In this document: piece after piece, positions 14,101-29,100 of the stretch
How positions within the stretch are numbered: position 1 is the stretch's first letter
Layout of the letters: each line of letters begins with the position of its first letter
Assembly (NCBI RefSeq): GCF_000224145.3
Contig: NC_020168.2
Coordinates: 4,127,480 to 4,191,479 of the forward strand
Direction of reading: 5' to 3'
Length of the DNA: 64,000 bases
DNA from: Ciona intestinalis
Lineage: Eukaryota; Chordata; Ascidiacea; Phlebobranchia; Cionidae
Notes under the pieces: model-generated
Databases searched by the model: none
What the model was told of the DNA's origin: nothing
The model's input: only the letters and a program-made list of their open reading frames with translations
Made by a program: the position numbers and the translations under genes

Positions 14101-17100
14101 CTACTTTTACAATGTGCATATATGTGCCCATTTTGGATTTGATCCCACGGCAATGTGCTTTAAGGAAGTGGCCACTAATGGGTTGTACAAAGTAAAACGA
14201 AAAGGAAATTTCCCAAAATATTTAAACAAAAAAATTAACCAAAAAGGCCCCCTGAAAGTTATGTACGTGGTAACTCGTAACCGAGCAAGTCTGCATAAAC
14301 AGAACACTCATGCAATAGCGACTGTCATTGCTGTCCACACACACACACTGATAAACAAGTTACAATCATTATTTAAACTTACTTTCATCTTCTGATTTTC
14401 TTGCTGACATCAGCAAACCCTCCTTTACACTTCGTCCCAACCCAATAACATGGGTCGTATCCATGGTTACGGGGGCAATAGGGGTATGGGAATTCCCCAA
14501 GAAGTCCCAAATGAATATAGCGCCCTCGCTGGCTGTAATCAACGATAATCGATCAGGCGTGAACATAATCCGATGAACTGGTGAACTGTGACCAATAAAC
14601 GCCTGTAAAAAAAGCATTGATGATAAATATACTTAGTTATTAGGTAGTTTATTTTATTCTGTATACATAAGGTTCTATGGTTATGCATGTCAGAGTCAGA
14701 GGATATTTTTAATTTAATGCCAGAGTTGGTCTATTACCTCTAACTCCATTACCTAACCTATATCACTACTAATATATGTTTTGGCAGAGTTGCTGCTTGG
14801 GGGTTAGGTATATGCAAAGTATATGTAGAATTTTACTTTGGTTGGGTTAGTTCTTTATTCTTATTAGTTACTACACACATAGACTACTATTGTCCATTCT
14901 AGGCAATAGAAAACATACATTTATAAAAGCAACTTAAACAGGATTTTAGAAATATTTACCACATATTTTTAAAAAGTTTCCCCATTTATTATTACTGAAA
15001 AAATGTTTTAAACATTTTTTTATGTATTCCGAATTTTTTAATTTAACCTAAACCTTATCACAGGCATTCAACAGGTTGAACAAATCGATTATAAAGAAAT
15101 GAGTATAGCTCATACCTGGTGATCCAAGTCCTTTGACATTTTATAATCCCAAACCTTGATAAGTTTATCACCAGCTGACACTAGATGGCTGCAGTCATCA
15201 GTCACACAAACTACATTTGTGTTTCCTCTGGAATATATGATGGAAAACACAATTATGATTAATCTAGGATTGTTTTATATGTTTTTTCTACATTTTTTTC
15301 TAGATAACTAACATTCATGTAAGAAGAGACCGAAGAAAGAAGAAAAAATAGAATGTCAAAACTTAAAAAGAAGAAATTAACCTCTGCTTAAGGCTTGTAT
15401 ATTTCTTTTAATAATTATATACCTGAATTGTTAAACTAATTTAAACAACGAAAAAGAGGAATAAGCAGCAAAACGACAGTGGTTCAAAACAGGCTACTGG
15501 TAAAAATTACTTTGTTTAAATTTCAAAAAAAAATTAAAACACCCACAAAATAACATACATGGTAACTCGTAAGTTGACACAATGTGTATGAAACAGAACA
15601 CCTTTGGTATATCGACTGTCATTTTCCCGCAAGCAAAGATAAAACAAGTTACGTTCATTCATACATTCACTCACTACACACCTGTGGATATTCTCAGTTA
15701 CAGAAATCAAACTTCCAGTTTTTGAATCGAGTTTCAACAGCCGGTTGCCCTTGGTTACGACCAGCAGATGATTGACAGGTGGTGGGGAGAACAGCACACG
15801 TAGGGGAGGGTCGATCTTAGATCTGGAATCAATTTTATTGATTTATAAAAGTTAAGGTTAATTGGATTACTTGGGACTTTTAATATAGGTTTGGCAAGTA
15901 TATGGTTTTGCTGAAGAAAGGTTATTTTTATTGGCATTGTTTTTGTCATTTTTGCAGCATTTGTTGAATACTTATAGCTAAATTAGGTTTGTTTCAAATT
16001 ACTTTAAACTATTCAGTAATCGGAGCAAAAATTCTGGCTGCAGTAGCCTCCAATAATGGTATTTTTTAACCTTTAACATTTGGTATAGTGGAAAAGACAT
16101 TTTTACAGCATGAATTGGACTATATAGATACTGTAGTTCCTAAAACTTTTTTGTATGCTTGACCCTTTTAACTGAGATGTTTGTCAGACTTACGCCCAAC
16201 ATGTAACATGGCCTCATTTATTAAAAAGCGAATAGAACTAACTACATCAGTTATATTTAATGCGACGGATGCGCTTGCCTCTTTGCAACGAGTTGTTCAA
16301 TGCCTGGTAAAGTACTTCAATTAAGATATATTTACAAAGCACACACCTTTGGCCAAGTATATCAGGGTCTAACTTGACACCAGTTGAAACATCAATCCTC
16401 ATAACTTGGTTGAGTGTAGCTGATGATGCAATGGATATTGTAAACTCATTCGGTCCAATGTAAGCCACCTGTGGCAAATATAAATATATGATTAACAGAT
16501 AGTTCTATATGAAGCTATACTGGTGTTAAATCTTCTGAAATCTTTCAAAGGTTGAAAAAAGTATTTTTATTAAACATTTACCTTAAATTTCTAAAAGTTT
16601 AAATGCCCCCTTTCATCATAAAAAAAAATCTTTATAGTCTTTATTTAACTATTAAATTTATAGTCTTTATTTACCTTAAAAAATCTTTATTTAACCTTTA
16701 TAAAAAAAGATACAACTTAAACATTTTTCTTAACCAATTAATTTATACAGCCTTAAAGAACTTATTTAGCATCATAAAAATTAAACAACATAAATCTCTG
16801 GACCACCTATTATAACCCTTGTAAAATTCCATTGTTGCTTACCCATCTTCCATCATGGCTTGTAGCAATACTACGTGGGCCATACGCACCACGTGCTGCT
16901 GTCTTTGTCAATATCCTTATCATTGGTGCCCCAGCTTTCTCTATATCTGATGTATCGAATAAAGCTAGCGTTCCTGGAAAAAATAATTTAGCGGTAAGAC
17001 TATAAACAAAAGAAAAAAGTGACTGACTACAAAAAAAAATAACTGACTGATACAAAAAGTGATTGATAAAAAAAAAAGAAATTTATAGTAATGGTATGTT

Positions 17101-20100
17101 AATAGCTCAGCTGCTCAGGATAAAGTATTTGTCATAAAGAAATTTGGTAATCATACACGGTTTATTGATTTTTAAATTGAAAAAACTTAAACTGGCCAAT
17201 ACAAAAAAATGGCTAATGACCAAAAAAAATTAGAAAAAAACTGATAACAGAAAAACATGTTTGAAAAAATGCAGCATAATTAAAATAAAATTACCTTTCT
17301 CGCACGCGCTGATCAATCTTTCACCGGAGGCAGTAAAGACAATAGCAGCGACCTTTGACCCGCTGTGAACCTGAGGGTGTTCGGATAAAACGGAAGTGCT
17401 CGAAACATGAAACACACGGACGGTGCCCGTCTCAAACCCACAAGCAAATATCTGGGAACGATAAATTACAACAAGATGACTTAATGTCAAAATGTAAGTG
17501 TTGTAAGTGGTTGCATATTGTTTTATTGCGAGCGGTAAACTAAGAAGCTGAATGAACACGAGACGTGATGTTTATACCGCAGATAACGATATAAAAAAGG
17601 CACTGGCGTACGCTTCGACGTACACACATGTGACAGGCCGCCACAATGTAATATTAACCATTTGGAAAATACAGATAAAAAGATGAGCTTTTGTTAACCG
17701 AAGTTATCTAATAGAGATATAGAGATATAGTTACTTTTAAACAGTTGCAAAAAAACGTTTTTTTTCAAATTTAACAGCTTTTGCACTATAGTACCAAAAA
17801 TGTCTAAACCCCACGGTCCGCACGCAGTATAATCTCACCTCCAGCAGCGGGTGGCAGGCAAGAGCAGTCGGCGTTTCGTCAACTGTTGCGAAATCGTAAA
17901 ACTGACGAAGCGTGTCGATATCCCAAACTCGAATGGTGTGGTCATCGGAGCATGTCGATATGGTTCGTCGCAGACCGTCGATGCATGTATCTCGTATTCT
18001 GTGATGTCATAAAGGTATTTGAGAGTCACAGTTAATAAAAATCACTCTGTTATTATATCTATTGTGTAAGGGTTGGGCAGGCCTTAGGGCATTGTAAAAT
18101 TTGAAACTTAGAATTTTATCCAAACTTGGCTAAATTCCTGCACTTAGACACGTTATGTATTATAATTGGCCCTTTCATAAAAAAATCAAATTACAGCATA
18201 CAAAGACCCGTGTTATAAAAACTGTCGTTTTCCCCCCAAGCGAGGATAAAATTAGTTACATTCATTTATATATTGTATATTTAACTTAACTGTGCAATAC
18301 AACTTACACAGATGTATGAGATCGCATCAACGTTGAATATTTCCTCGTAGCAACATCTAGGTAACCAATGGTGCCAGCAGTGGTGGATGCAAGTACTTTA
18401 ACACCATCTGTTAAAGAACAAGTGTTACTTAAACTGATATGTAAATCCTATTTAGACTCATACTACAGCCAGATACAGTGGAATCATTATTTGAGGTTTT
18501 TCTTTATTAAACAAGAGTTTTTGGTTGCGCTTTTCTTTTTTGTCACAAAACTGGTGTTTCTAGCATTGCCAAAAAAAAAGAATTTGCTGATAAGCATAAT
18601 ATATAGGTAACAGACTAACAGCTCATCTGATAATTTTTTGCTTACACACTTCTTATTTAGTAATTTAGTTGTTTCTACAGCATTACAAATCTAAAACAGT
18701 TTTTTTTTAGCAAGAATACTTAAAAAAACAGGCATAAATTTACAAACGTTTTTACATAGAGTAATGTCAATATCCTTACCAAAAATAAAAGTAAATTTTT
18801 ACTTCTTCAGCCCAATCAAAAAATAAAAGTACGTTTACAAAAAAAAAACCTACACACCTGGAGTAATGTCAATATCTGACACCGACCCCTCATGCTCAGC
18901 TTCAATAAACGCAGAAGATAAATCAAGAGGCCACAAACGAAGGAAACCGTCATCAGATCCAGTGGCCACGTACGAGTCAGTGAACCTTACAGTGTTTAAT
19001 GATAATCCTGTGAAATATAAAATATGAATTCTTGCCAAAATTTTATTTAACATATTTGATTGGCTGGCGAAAATGACATTTTGAGTAACTTTTAAGACAA
19101 CAATTGAAAAAATAGGTATTTTGTGTAGATAACAGCAAAAAGTAAAAAATTAATATAAAATTTAAGTGCCACAACAATTATTATATCTACTTTTTTCTTT
19201 TTTTCTACCCTTAAGCAAAGGGGTTTATACCCTCAAGAAAATTCTGTGGAGTCAATTTTTATATGGGTGAGGTCCCAAAACGAGACATGTTATGGAACCT
19301 AGATTTTGGCCAGAGTTGGTTCATTACCCTGGCCCAAATTTTTGTTACACCAATAGATGCACTCACCAATCATAGTGCTATCATCAGTTGAGGTGTTGTT
19401 TGATGGGAACAACCTATGTATGCTTGTTATGGTAACTTTATGAAAGTCGACCTCTACTATATAACCAGCTTTAGTGCAAGTGAAGACGGAGGTTTCTTCT
19501 TCAACAAGTTCAGAGCAATTCTTAGAGGATACTGGAGTATAGGGAAGGATTTTATTAGAAAAATAAGGATTTTTGTATTTTTTTTGTGCATTCTATTTTA
19601 TGTGGGCAAGGTACTACAATGTTTGCACATTACCGAATTAAATTGTGCATATTCAAATTCATGTCATAATTGTGCTACAATACGGCATGAAACAGATATT
19701 CAATTTTGCATTCATTTTGGTAAAATAAAACAGTATTTTTGTGGATTAATACAAATGTTTTAACATGCAATGCTACTGAAAAAGTAAACCAATACACTGG
19801 AGATTTTGGTTCACATTTTCAGTAAACTATATGTTGTTTGAAAAAATGAACCTGGAAGCAATTTATTTCAAAAAAGTGCAAAAAATAATCAATTAACAAA
19901 TAACAAGACTTACTTATGCCTGCCCGAGCAAAAGTTACGTCAGAAAATTCTCCGATTTTTCGATCTGTTGGTACGGCAACGGGACACGAGCGTAGTTGAT
20001 TTGATCTTACCCTCCAGAATCGAAGGTTGTCGCGTCCACATGACACCATACGGGTGTCATCTACCGGGCATACTTCAATTCGATGAATCTGCAGTGAAAT

Positions 20101-23100
20101 ATGTTATATAGTGGTCTGTAAATGAAAAATGTTAAACAGCCAGGGAGCAATTTGACCCCTACTGCAATATAAGGCTATTCTGGCAAAAAAACAATCAATT
20201 TAAAAAGGTACAAAAAACACAGTTGTTAATAATTTGGTTAGCTTTCACAATAATGGCAATTTGTTTTAGATTTTTTTCAGCAATGAATTAAGTTAAATAA
20301 GGTGTATTATAAACCTTTTAGAATTTCAAAAAAGTACAATTTGACTAAAAAACATTTTTTTTTTCAAAGTTAAAAATTCAGTTTAGTACTTCCCTAAAAG
20401 TTTAGTACTTCCCTAAAAATGTTGTTTCAAAACTACATTTTTTTCTTACCATCCACTCACAAAATAAAATAAACCTATAAATATAACACTACAATACCTC
20501 CTAATTATTTACCACACACATCTAATTAACGATAGCTATAAGCTACACATAGAAATCATAGAAACCTCAACATCTGAGTGAGCTTTTGCAATGACGGTCA
20601 CTGAACCGTGTCGTAACGCTCCACTGGTGTCCCAAACAATGATCAAGTTTTTACCATGGCCGTCTCTGTATATAAATGTTGATGTAAAGTTAATTTAAAA
20701 AAAATATATTACCGTATAGTAGGGTGGGGAAAGATGGAATATCTTTTTGTTCTATTTTCTCGTCCCATTTGGTAGTAAACAAAGAACATTCAAAGAATTA
20801 TTAAACCGTATTGTCAAGACTTCCATAGACCGTTCTTAATTGTTTGAAACAGGATCAGGATATTTGGATATTATGTGCTAAAGGTGTCCTATCTCCCCCA
20901 CCCTACTATTACTATATATCATAGACTGTCCCTTTCTCTTTAAGGCTCAAAATAGAATGGCCTTTCTGAAGAGGGCAGCTATGCTATAATCTAAAGGTGG
21001 CAGCACTTAATAGTGCTATTAAAAGAAAAAAAACAAATATCCTGCTAAAACATGGTCAAATATAATTAATAATACTCTTTAAAACAACAGTACAACAATT
21101 ACAAACAAGTGCACTTAAACATTCTAATAAAATAACACATATAAAACAACTATTTCGCTAGAAAATGATGAACACCAAGAAAACCGATAATCCTAAAATT
21201 AGAAGTGTAATCATACACACGTGTTTTCTATATAGTTATAAGTGCAAACACACACACATATTTGTTCTACAAAAACACCTCACCTTCCCACCCCAACAAG
21301 TATAGCTCCTGATCTTGAGAAGCTGAGTAAGTTCATCTTAGTAGCATGTTGACTCCTTATGACAGCCGCACATTTCTGTGACTCGAACCTCCATATGCGA
21401 ACTATACCTCCGGCCCCAGATTGTGCTGATGCTAATATGCACGGTGCTGCACCTGTAGATAAGCGTATGGGTTACAATGGTTATTAGCTATAATATATAT
21501 CGGAAAAACCAGGTATCACCAACAAAATATAAATTTTAATATATAGTAGGGTGGGGAAGATAGTACACCTTTAGCACATAATATCCAAATATCCTGATTG
21601 GGTTTTAAACGAATAACAACGATCTATGGAGACACCTTTAGCCATGGTATTCAAATCCTGATCTATTTTTAAACAATTTACAACGGTCTATGGGAGTCGT
21701 GAGAATACGGCTTTATATTTCTTTGAATGTTCTTTGTTTACTACCAAATGGGACAGGGAAAATGAAAGGTGTCCCATCTTTCCTCCCTACTATATCCCAA
21801 GTGTGAACCAACATTATAGTTTTTTGACAAATTACTAAATTTAATGACTTCATTAAATAAGTACTAAAAACACTTTTTAAATACTATCATATAAGTTCAT
21901 ATACAAGATTAAAAACCCCCCAAAAATTAGACAAATTAGAAATTACCGTGCATTTGATTGAAGGCAATAGCTGTCACACTCTCAGTATGTCCTATGAAGA
22001 AATGCTGATGCCCTGTTGCCGTTTCCATGGCAACTACTACCGAGTTACACGCATATACGATGATATCGTTTCCACCATGCAAGCTAGACCCAGGATGCCA
22101 CAATGATATGTTTCTGTTGAACACAAATTTTCAATTTTTTTGTTGTTTCTGAGAATATTTTTTGAACACAAAATTAAAGATTTTCTGTCGAACACAAATT
22201 TTACGAATGTTTGGTATTTTTTTGGAAGATTTTGGGATTTGTTTAACAGTGAAGATATAACTGTAATATTGATAAATTAAACAATTTAATTTCAATTTTA
22301 AAATAAATTAAATAAATTTTACTTAACATAAAATAAGTTTTACAAAATGTACCTTCCACTAAAAAATTAAGTAAAATTATTATTTTAAATAAATTAAATG
22401 TTGAGTTACTATTGCACCAATAGAGAAGAAGAATTTTGCTTACTAATTTAATAGTTAGGCCATTAACTTTACTGAAAATTCCGAAACTAGAATTGTGATC
22501 TAATAATATACCTGTGTGATGTAATAAAGGATGAACTTTGACCTCCAAATCCAATCACTCGTCGAAGTTTTAAAATCGGATCAGGTTGTAACGATGAGCT
22601 CTGATTGGTTGAATTAAACACACCAGTGTTTTGATTGGTGCGTTCGAATGGTAATGTTTTATTGGAGCGATGTGATTGGTCATGTAGTGTTTGCTGGCGA
22701 GATGATTTATTTCCTATAAAGTAGAGGTGTAGGGGTTATTTTTGGGGTGAAGAGGGGCACAGAGTCAGAGACATACCACTCCATTATTTAAAATAAAAGT
22801 AAGTAAATAAATGAGTATTTTATGTGGGTGAGGTTCTGCAGCGTGGCACGCCATGGGTCCTAGGATTTAGGCCAGGATTGGCTCATTACCCCAAAAAGTA
22901 TGAGTATTTTTTATATTCCTATTATTATATAAAAAAGGTAGTTTTTTTACATTTTTGATAAAATGTTAATTGTAATAATCTTTGTAATAATCACACTAAC
23001 ACTTACACCTTTTAATGGTTGTTTATTTTGTAATGTTTGGCATTTCATTAAGTCAGACTTTAGCTCAATATGTTTTTATCTTCTAGATTTATATTGACAC

Positions 23101-26100
23101 AAATTTTTATAAATCCAAACACCATATTTGACAATTTTACACAACACACGCATTTTTTAGAACGAACTGTTAATTTTAGCAAGTTTCCCTCACACGCACA
23201 AAGTTTGGAGTTTATACAAAAAAACACATTCTTTTGCCCCATTTTGCACTTTTTTGTTAAATAAAGAAAGTTTCGTTGCACCCCTAGATACAGTAAACCT
23301 ACTTTTTATAAAGTTGAACAGATGCACAAAGTTGCACAACTGACCACTAACAAAGCAGCAAAGTTAATAAGACAAAGTAGAAGCTGTCTCAATCAATTAT
23401 TCATGGAATGATAAAGTTGGAGATGCATACGATACTTGATGGTTGGTGGAATATTTAGTGGGGAAAACCACAGTATTAAAACTGTGTAGTATGATTTATT
23501 TTGGACTAAAATTTAAAAAACTATATGTGAATGAATGTATAGTAAAATGTAAGTTAAAATATAAAAAAACCCAAAGACATTTGATACATTTAGTTTAGGA
23601 GGAAACTGTTTTGAAAAATACCTTAAGTTTATTTCTTGTAAATATTGCAAGCTATAATAAACAGACATTTTATGTTTGAGATTAGATTTTTAATAATATA
23701 ACTTCAAGGTAGAGACCGACCGATATCACTTTTTTCCACCGATACCGATACCGATATTTTTAGCTTTTACCGATACCGATACCGATATTTTACCGATATT
23801 TGTCACTATAGCGAAACATATGAAATGATCAGTTTTAATCAAAAGTAATGCCTGTATTCAAGATATTGCAAGTTATAGAGAAAAATTGGTTGGTCTACAT
23901 GTTTTTAGGAAACATGCATGTTCTTAGGAAGGTGTTGCTTTTGTACGAAACTAGGACGCACATGAACGCTAAACTACAACCCACGTGGACGTTAAACTAT
24001 GACACACGTGGACGTTAAACTAGACGCACGTAAAGGTCAAACTACGACGCACGTAAAGGTCAAAACTACGACGCACGTAAAGGTCAAACTCCAACGCACG
24101 TAAAGGTCAAATTACGACGCACGTAAAGGTCAAACTACGACGCACGTAAAGGTCAAACTACGACGCACGTAAAGGTCAAACTACGACGCACGTAAAGGTC
24201 AAACTACGACGCACGTAAAGGTCAAACTCCGACGCACGTAAAGGTCAAACTACCACGCATAAATACGACGCACGTAAAGGTCAAACTATGACGCACGTGG
24301 ACGTTAAACTAGCACGCACGTGAAGGCTAAAGTACGAGGCACGTGGACGTTAAACTACGAACACACGTAAAGGTCAAGTAGGACGCACGTCGCTTCGCAC
24401 GAACTATTAATATATCGGTGAAATATCGGCGCTTTTTTACCGATACCGATTATCGGTGGAACGTAAATATCGGCCGATAATATCGGTGAACCGATATATC
24501 GGTCGACCTCTACTTCAAGGTTTAGAATTGATCCAAGCTAACCATACACTAAGCTTTAAATATAACTCACCACCCTTTTCAAACAAAAACGAAAAAAAAT
24601 TGTTTATGAAAAAAATTGTTTCACAGGTTTGTGTGTTTAACTATTACTGCCTGCCCTTTATTTTTGGAAGTTTGCTTCTTATGCAAGCAAGAGCAACCAT
24701 ATACGCCAATGCAAAAGCCCTTAGTTTCCTACCTTTGCCTTCAAATGTTGTTTTCATCAACTTTAAATCGGTAGATGCCACACTAGGTTTGCCAGTGGAG
24801 CTTGAATAATGTCTGTGAACAACTATGTCCGGTTTATCGGCAAAAACATGGATGTCTCCTTTTGCAGATTCAACCATGGTTATGTTGGGGTCAGAACAGC
24901 TGAAAGTAAAATATTAGTTTAGATTCTAACCTTGAATTGATATTATTTCATGAAATAAGGTTGAAGATGTATGCGATACTTGATGGTAGGTGGAATATTA
25001 AGTGGGGAATAAAACTACAGTATTATAATTTTGTAGTTAGTATGATTGCTATGATATATTGTTTAATCACCCCAACATCAAGTGCGTAAACATATCGGCC
25101 CATTTTGTTCTAAAGTATGTATCACAGATAACGAGTTCAAGGCTCGTGAATGCTACTATTAATTGGCATATGTGTCTATAAACTACTTTTAGCATTTCTA
25201 ATCTACGTGATTCGAGACCTGCTGTATGTCATAGGACCTGATATTTAGGCTAAGTTTGGTAATTACCACCAACGTTCTATTATACAGGCATGATATGAAT
25301 GAGTGTAACTTTCCTTGGCGGCGGTGTCACGACAGTCATTATAACACAAGCGTTATATGTCACACAGCTTCTGTCTGCTTACAAGTTCCAATTAAATAAC
25401 TTTCTTGGCCAATGGCAATAATTACAATTTTTTAATTATATTTTTTTAAAAGTGTTTGCTGACTTGATTTTAACTAGAGTAAAAAAACATTTCTAATCTT
25501 GACATTAAATATTGTTTATTTTTACTACAAAACATGTTTCCGTACCTTGTGTTAGATGTTTCAAGCATAGAAAGCCCAACAGTAGGTAGTTCAGATGCCA
25601 CTTTAACTTTATCTCTTGTTCTTCTTACTCTGGTGGCAACAGCAAGGTTATCATGGTACGATCCAGTGTCCTTTGTGATGTCATAGTTCTTTGTCTGTTG
25701 TGGAACAATGAATAGGTAAGCAAATTAAAAAAATGGGGTTTTGATACTCTTAAAATTTTTATGAGATTTTTAAGACTGTTTTGAAGAGATTTTTAGATGA
25801 TTTGTTTGAAAACAAAATATAATGGAAAAGCCACTAAATCTATGGGTCAAGGTGGGTACATATAAGGTTACACATTATATACTGCATTTGCATTTGCAGT
25901 TCCAAGACTAATTTCATCCAATTTGGCCAAATGTTTGTTTTACACTCAGGCACTGGTTCAAGGAAGGCATACAAAAAGTAGAGTATGTGATGTTTTATGA
26001 ACTCAACGTCAAGTCTGTGTATAAAAACATTAGCTCAGACTGTACTTTTTGAGATTCAATCATGTTTTGCAGTTTTTGTAAATTTTTTATTTAGTTGTTT

Positions 26101-29100
26101 TTATTTTGAATTTGTAATTGACGTTGACTTTAAATTTTAATTCCACCATTTACCTCTTTTCTCTCTGGACTTGAGATGACTCCAGGAGCAGCGTTGCTTC
26201 GTTTTGTCTTCCTGGATGAAATCTTCCTCTGAGTTGATGAGAGAGGAAGATCTGACCTCCGGATCGAATCAAATGGAAGAGAGGGATCAGCCGGAGAGTC
26301 GAGAGGAAAACGAACGATGTCGTAACAATCATCCCATTCCTGTTGATAGTTACATCAAGACAATGTATGTTAAAAAAAATTGTAAAAAAGTTGCAAAACA
26401 TTAACTTTTAAGAGTTTGTTATGTTTTTAGTATATATATATATATATAAAATTTAAACATAATTTTTTTTGGGAGGGGGGTTTTTTATCATTTTTAATTT
26501 TATTGGATAATAAGCTAGCCTTAAATCCCACACCCACTAACGTGCCTTGCCACAGAACCTCAAAAACCAAATCAATACTATTAAGGTTTCACTTTTCACC
26601 TTGTTTTTTGGGACGAAGAAATTCATCTCTCTCGGCATGGGAGCAGAATTCTCATCCACAGATGTGATCCCCATCTTCCGAGCTTGGATGATGGAGATGC
26701 GAGGATCATATGAGATATCCGACGTGAAACAATTCTTTATCAACACGTTAGCACAGATGCGGATGTTTTTTAAATGAGAGAATTTCCTAAAGATGAAATT
26801 TTAGGTTAAAACTAGATTTGCAGTAAAGTAGGATTTTAACTCCTTTGGGTTTTATACTAATCAATGAAAAATAAATTTAAAGGGATTTGTAACTCCGTGT
26901 TCTAATTCTGTTTGTAAAATCTGGAACCCATTAACGCATTTTCTGCAGTTTTCAGGAAATTATTTCCAAAAGCCACAGCAATGCTTACTTTTTAATGTGA
27001 ATTTTAAAAAATACTGAAAGGTAATGACAAGGTATTTGACCCATAGGGCAATGAGACTTTCTAACCAAGATTGCACCGAACAATCTGAGTAAATAAGGAG
27101 TATAGGCCTATTATACTTACAAAAATTGCAAATGATAAGTTGATAACACATATAAAAAGTTAACACAAGGAAAGTTAAAAAATCATAATTTGTCAGCTAG
27201 GTAAATATACATCAGAGTTAATTGGTTAAACAACTGTTGAATTTTATTTAATAGTTGGTTATAACAGACCAACCTGTTTATATACATAGATAATATATAA
27301 TGCAGATCTAGGACTAATGTCGTCCATTTTTGAGCCACAGGAGCTGGTCCCATAAAGTTGGTTTTTGCCCCAACTGCAGCACAATGTTCCACACTACCTG
27401 TATTAAAAATAACTTGAAAGTTTTTAAATTTTAGTTTATTTAGTTCAAAAGTGAACAACATTTTTAAGGAATTAGTGTTTGTGGCTCTTAATAACATAGT
27501 TATTCCAATTCATGATTGTGATTTTAAAAAGTACTTTAAAAAATTTAAAGTTGTTCAAATTTTAGTTTAATTAATTTAAATATGAACAATTAATTTAAAT
27601 ATGAACAGACTCTTAGGCATGACAGCTATTTTAAAATAACCATATGTTTACTGATTAGTTAGGTCACTGCAGCAGAAAATGCTTAATTAGCAAAAACAAG
27701 CTCTATCTGAGTTATTGATCCTCCTATACACAAGGGAACTGTCTAAGATTGCAGCAATCCTGTTACTTCAATTGGTGTAATAAAATACTTCACCCATGGT
27801 AGTTAATAAAGGGAATTGTACACGTACTTAATTGAATGAAAACATTGATTTGTAATTCTAGAGAATATTACAATTGGATTGAATGACATTTTAGATTAAT
27901 ACATGTAGTTCGCCTAATGCATTTAATTAGTTTCATTGCAAAGTTTAGGAAAAGCATAAAAAATGGCTTTATAAAGACTTTTATTATAACCAAAATGAAT
28001 GAATGAATGTAACTTGCTTTATTCACGCATATATAGAAAACCTCAGTCGTTATAACACGGGTGTTCTGTTTCATACTCCTCGTGCCCTCTTACGAGTTAC
28101 TACGAATGTAACTTTGTAGATGACTGTGTCACATTGTATTTCAAGATAAGATTTAAGCTGTTACACTGACAGTAAACATCAACTTTACTGCAAAGTGGAA
28201 AACCTGCATTGAAAGATATAACTAGAAATGGTTTTGCTGTTACCTTTAGCTGGTTGACAAGCAAAGGGAAATTGCAGCCACGTAGACGTTGATTTAAATT
28301 CCTTGAATAAATTTGAAAACGAGATGCGCACAACCAAACCATCTTCACTCACCGTGTCAACGTGGATGACAAAATATTTGGCCGGGAGTGGCTGAAAATA
28401 TAATATTTTTAAGATGCCTAAAATGTAACTATGTAGTTTTGGTAAAATTTTGAGGTTCTGGACGTGTAATAATGGATGGAGGACACTGAAGAAAAATTAG
28501 TTTTATGCAAAAAAACATTGGTTTTATTACTTCTTTTGCTTTTTTAAATCAACTGCGTGACATTAGTGGTGCCAAGGGTGTCATTACTCAATATAAAAAA
28601 AATATTTAAAAAACAGCTATATATATATATATATACTTAAGCAGGTAAAATATAAAAAAACTAACACAAAAAAAATAGGCTACATTAATTAAAAAGATTT
28701 ATATATTCCTCTTGCAGTATATTAAAATGCAGAAAAGATTGGTCCGAAATCAAAACATTACCTTGAACATGAAATACAGGAATCGTCCAGTAAGACCCAA
28801 TGATTGGGTGCTCGTTCTTGGAAGTTGGATAAAATTTCCTGCTGGTATAGAACCTGAATAAATGTAACTTATTTAATCTATTTTAACAGAGTTGTTTAGT
28901 TTTATATACATGTGCCTGGTTACGTTTGTGGGTGATTATTTTTTGCGAACCTGGAAGATATTATTCATATTTAAGTATTGATGAAGATGGCTGTATAACA
29001 CTCTTGATATTTAGTTATAAATGCAGGTTCAATAAAAAAGAGCAGCTCTAAGCTACAGATGCCTAAAAATCCTTAGAACTTTTTTAATACAGTAGCCCAA

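Noticed and set aside
19416..19763. 115-codon plus-strand frame over a WDR90 exon
   Set aside because: Antisense to the exon at 19367-19531, which joins in phase with its neighbours. No recognisable domain.
23946..24390. Regular 23-bp array as a CRISPR-like array
   Set aside because: The repeats are directly adjacent with no spacers, in a eukaryotic intron, inside a hAT-type element. It is a minisatellite.
24456..24877. 117-codon plus-strand frame starting in the right end of the hAT element
   Set aside because: It runs antisense across the WDR90 exon at 24733-24899 and looks like nothing known, so it is a shadow frame.
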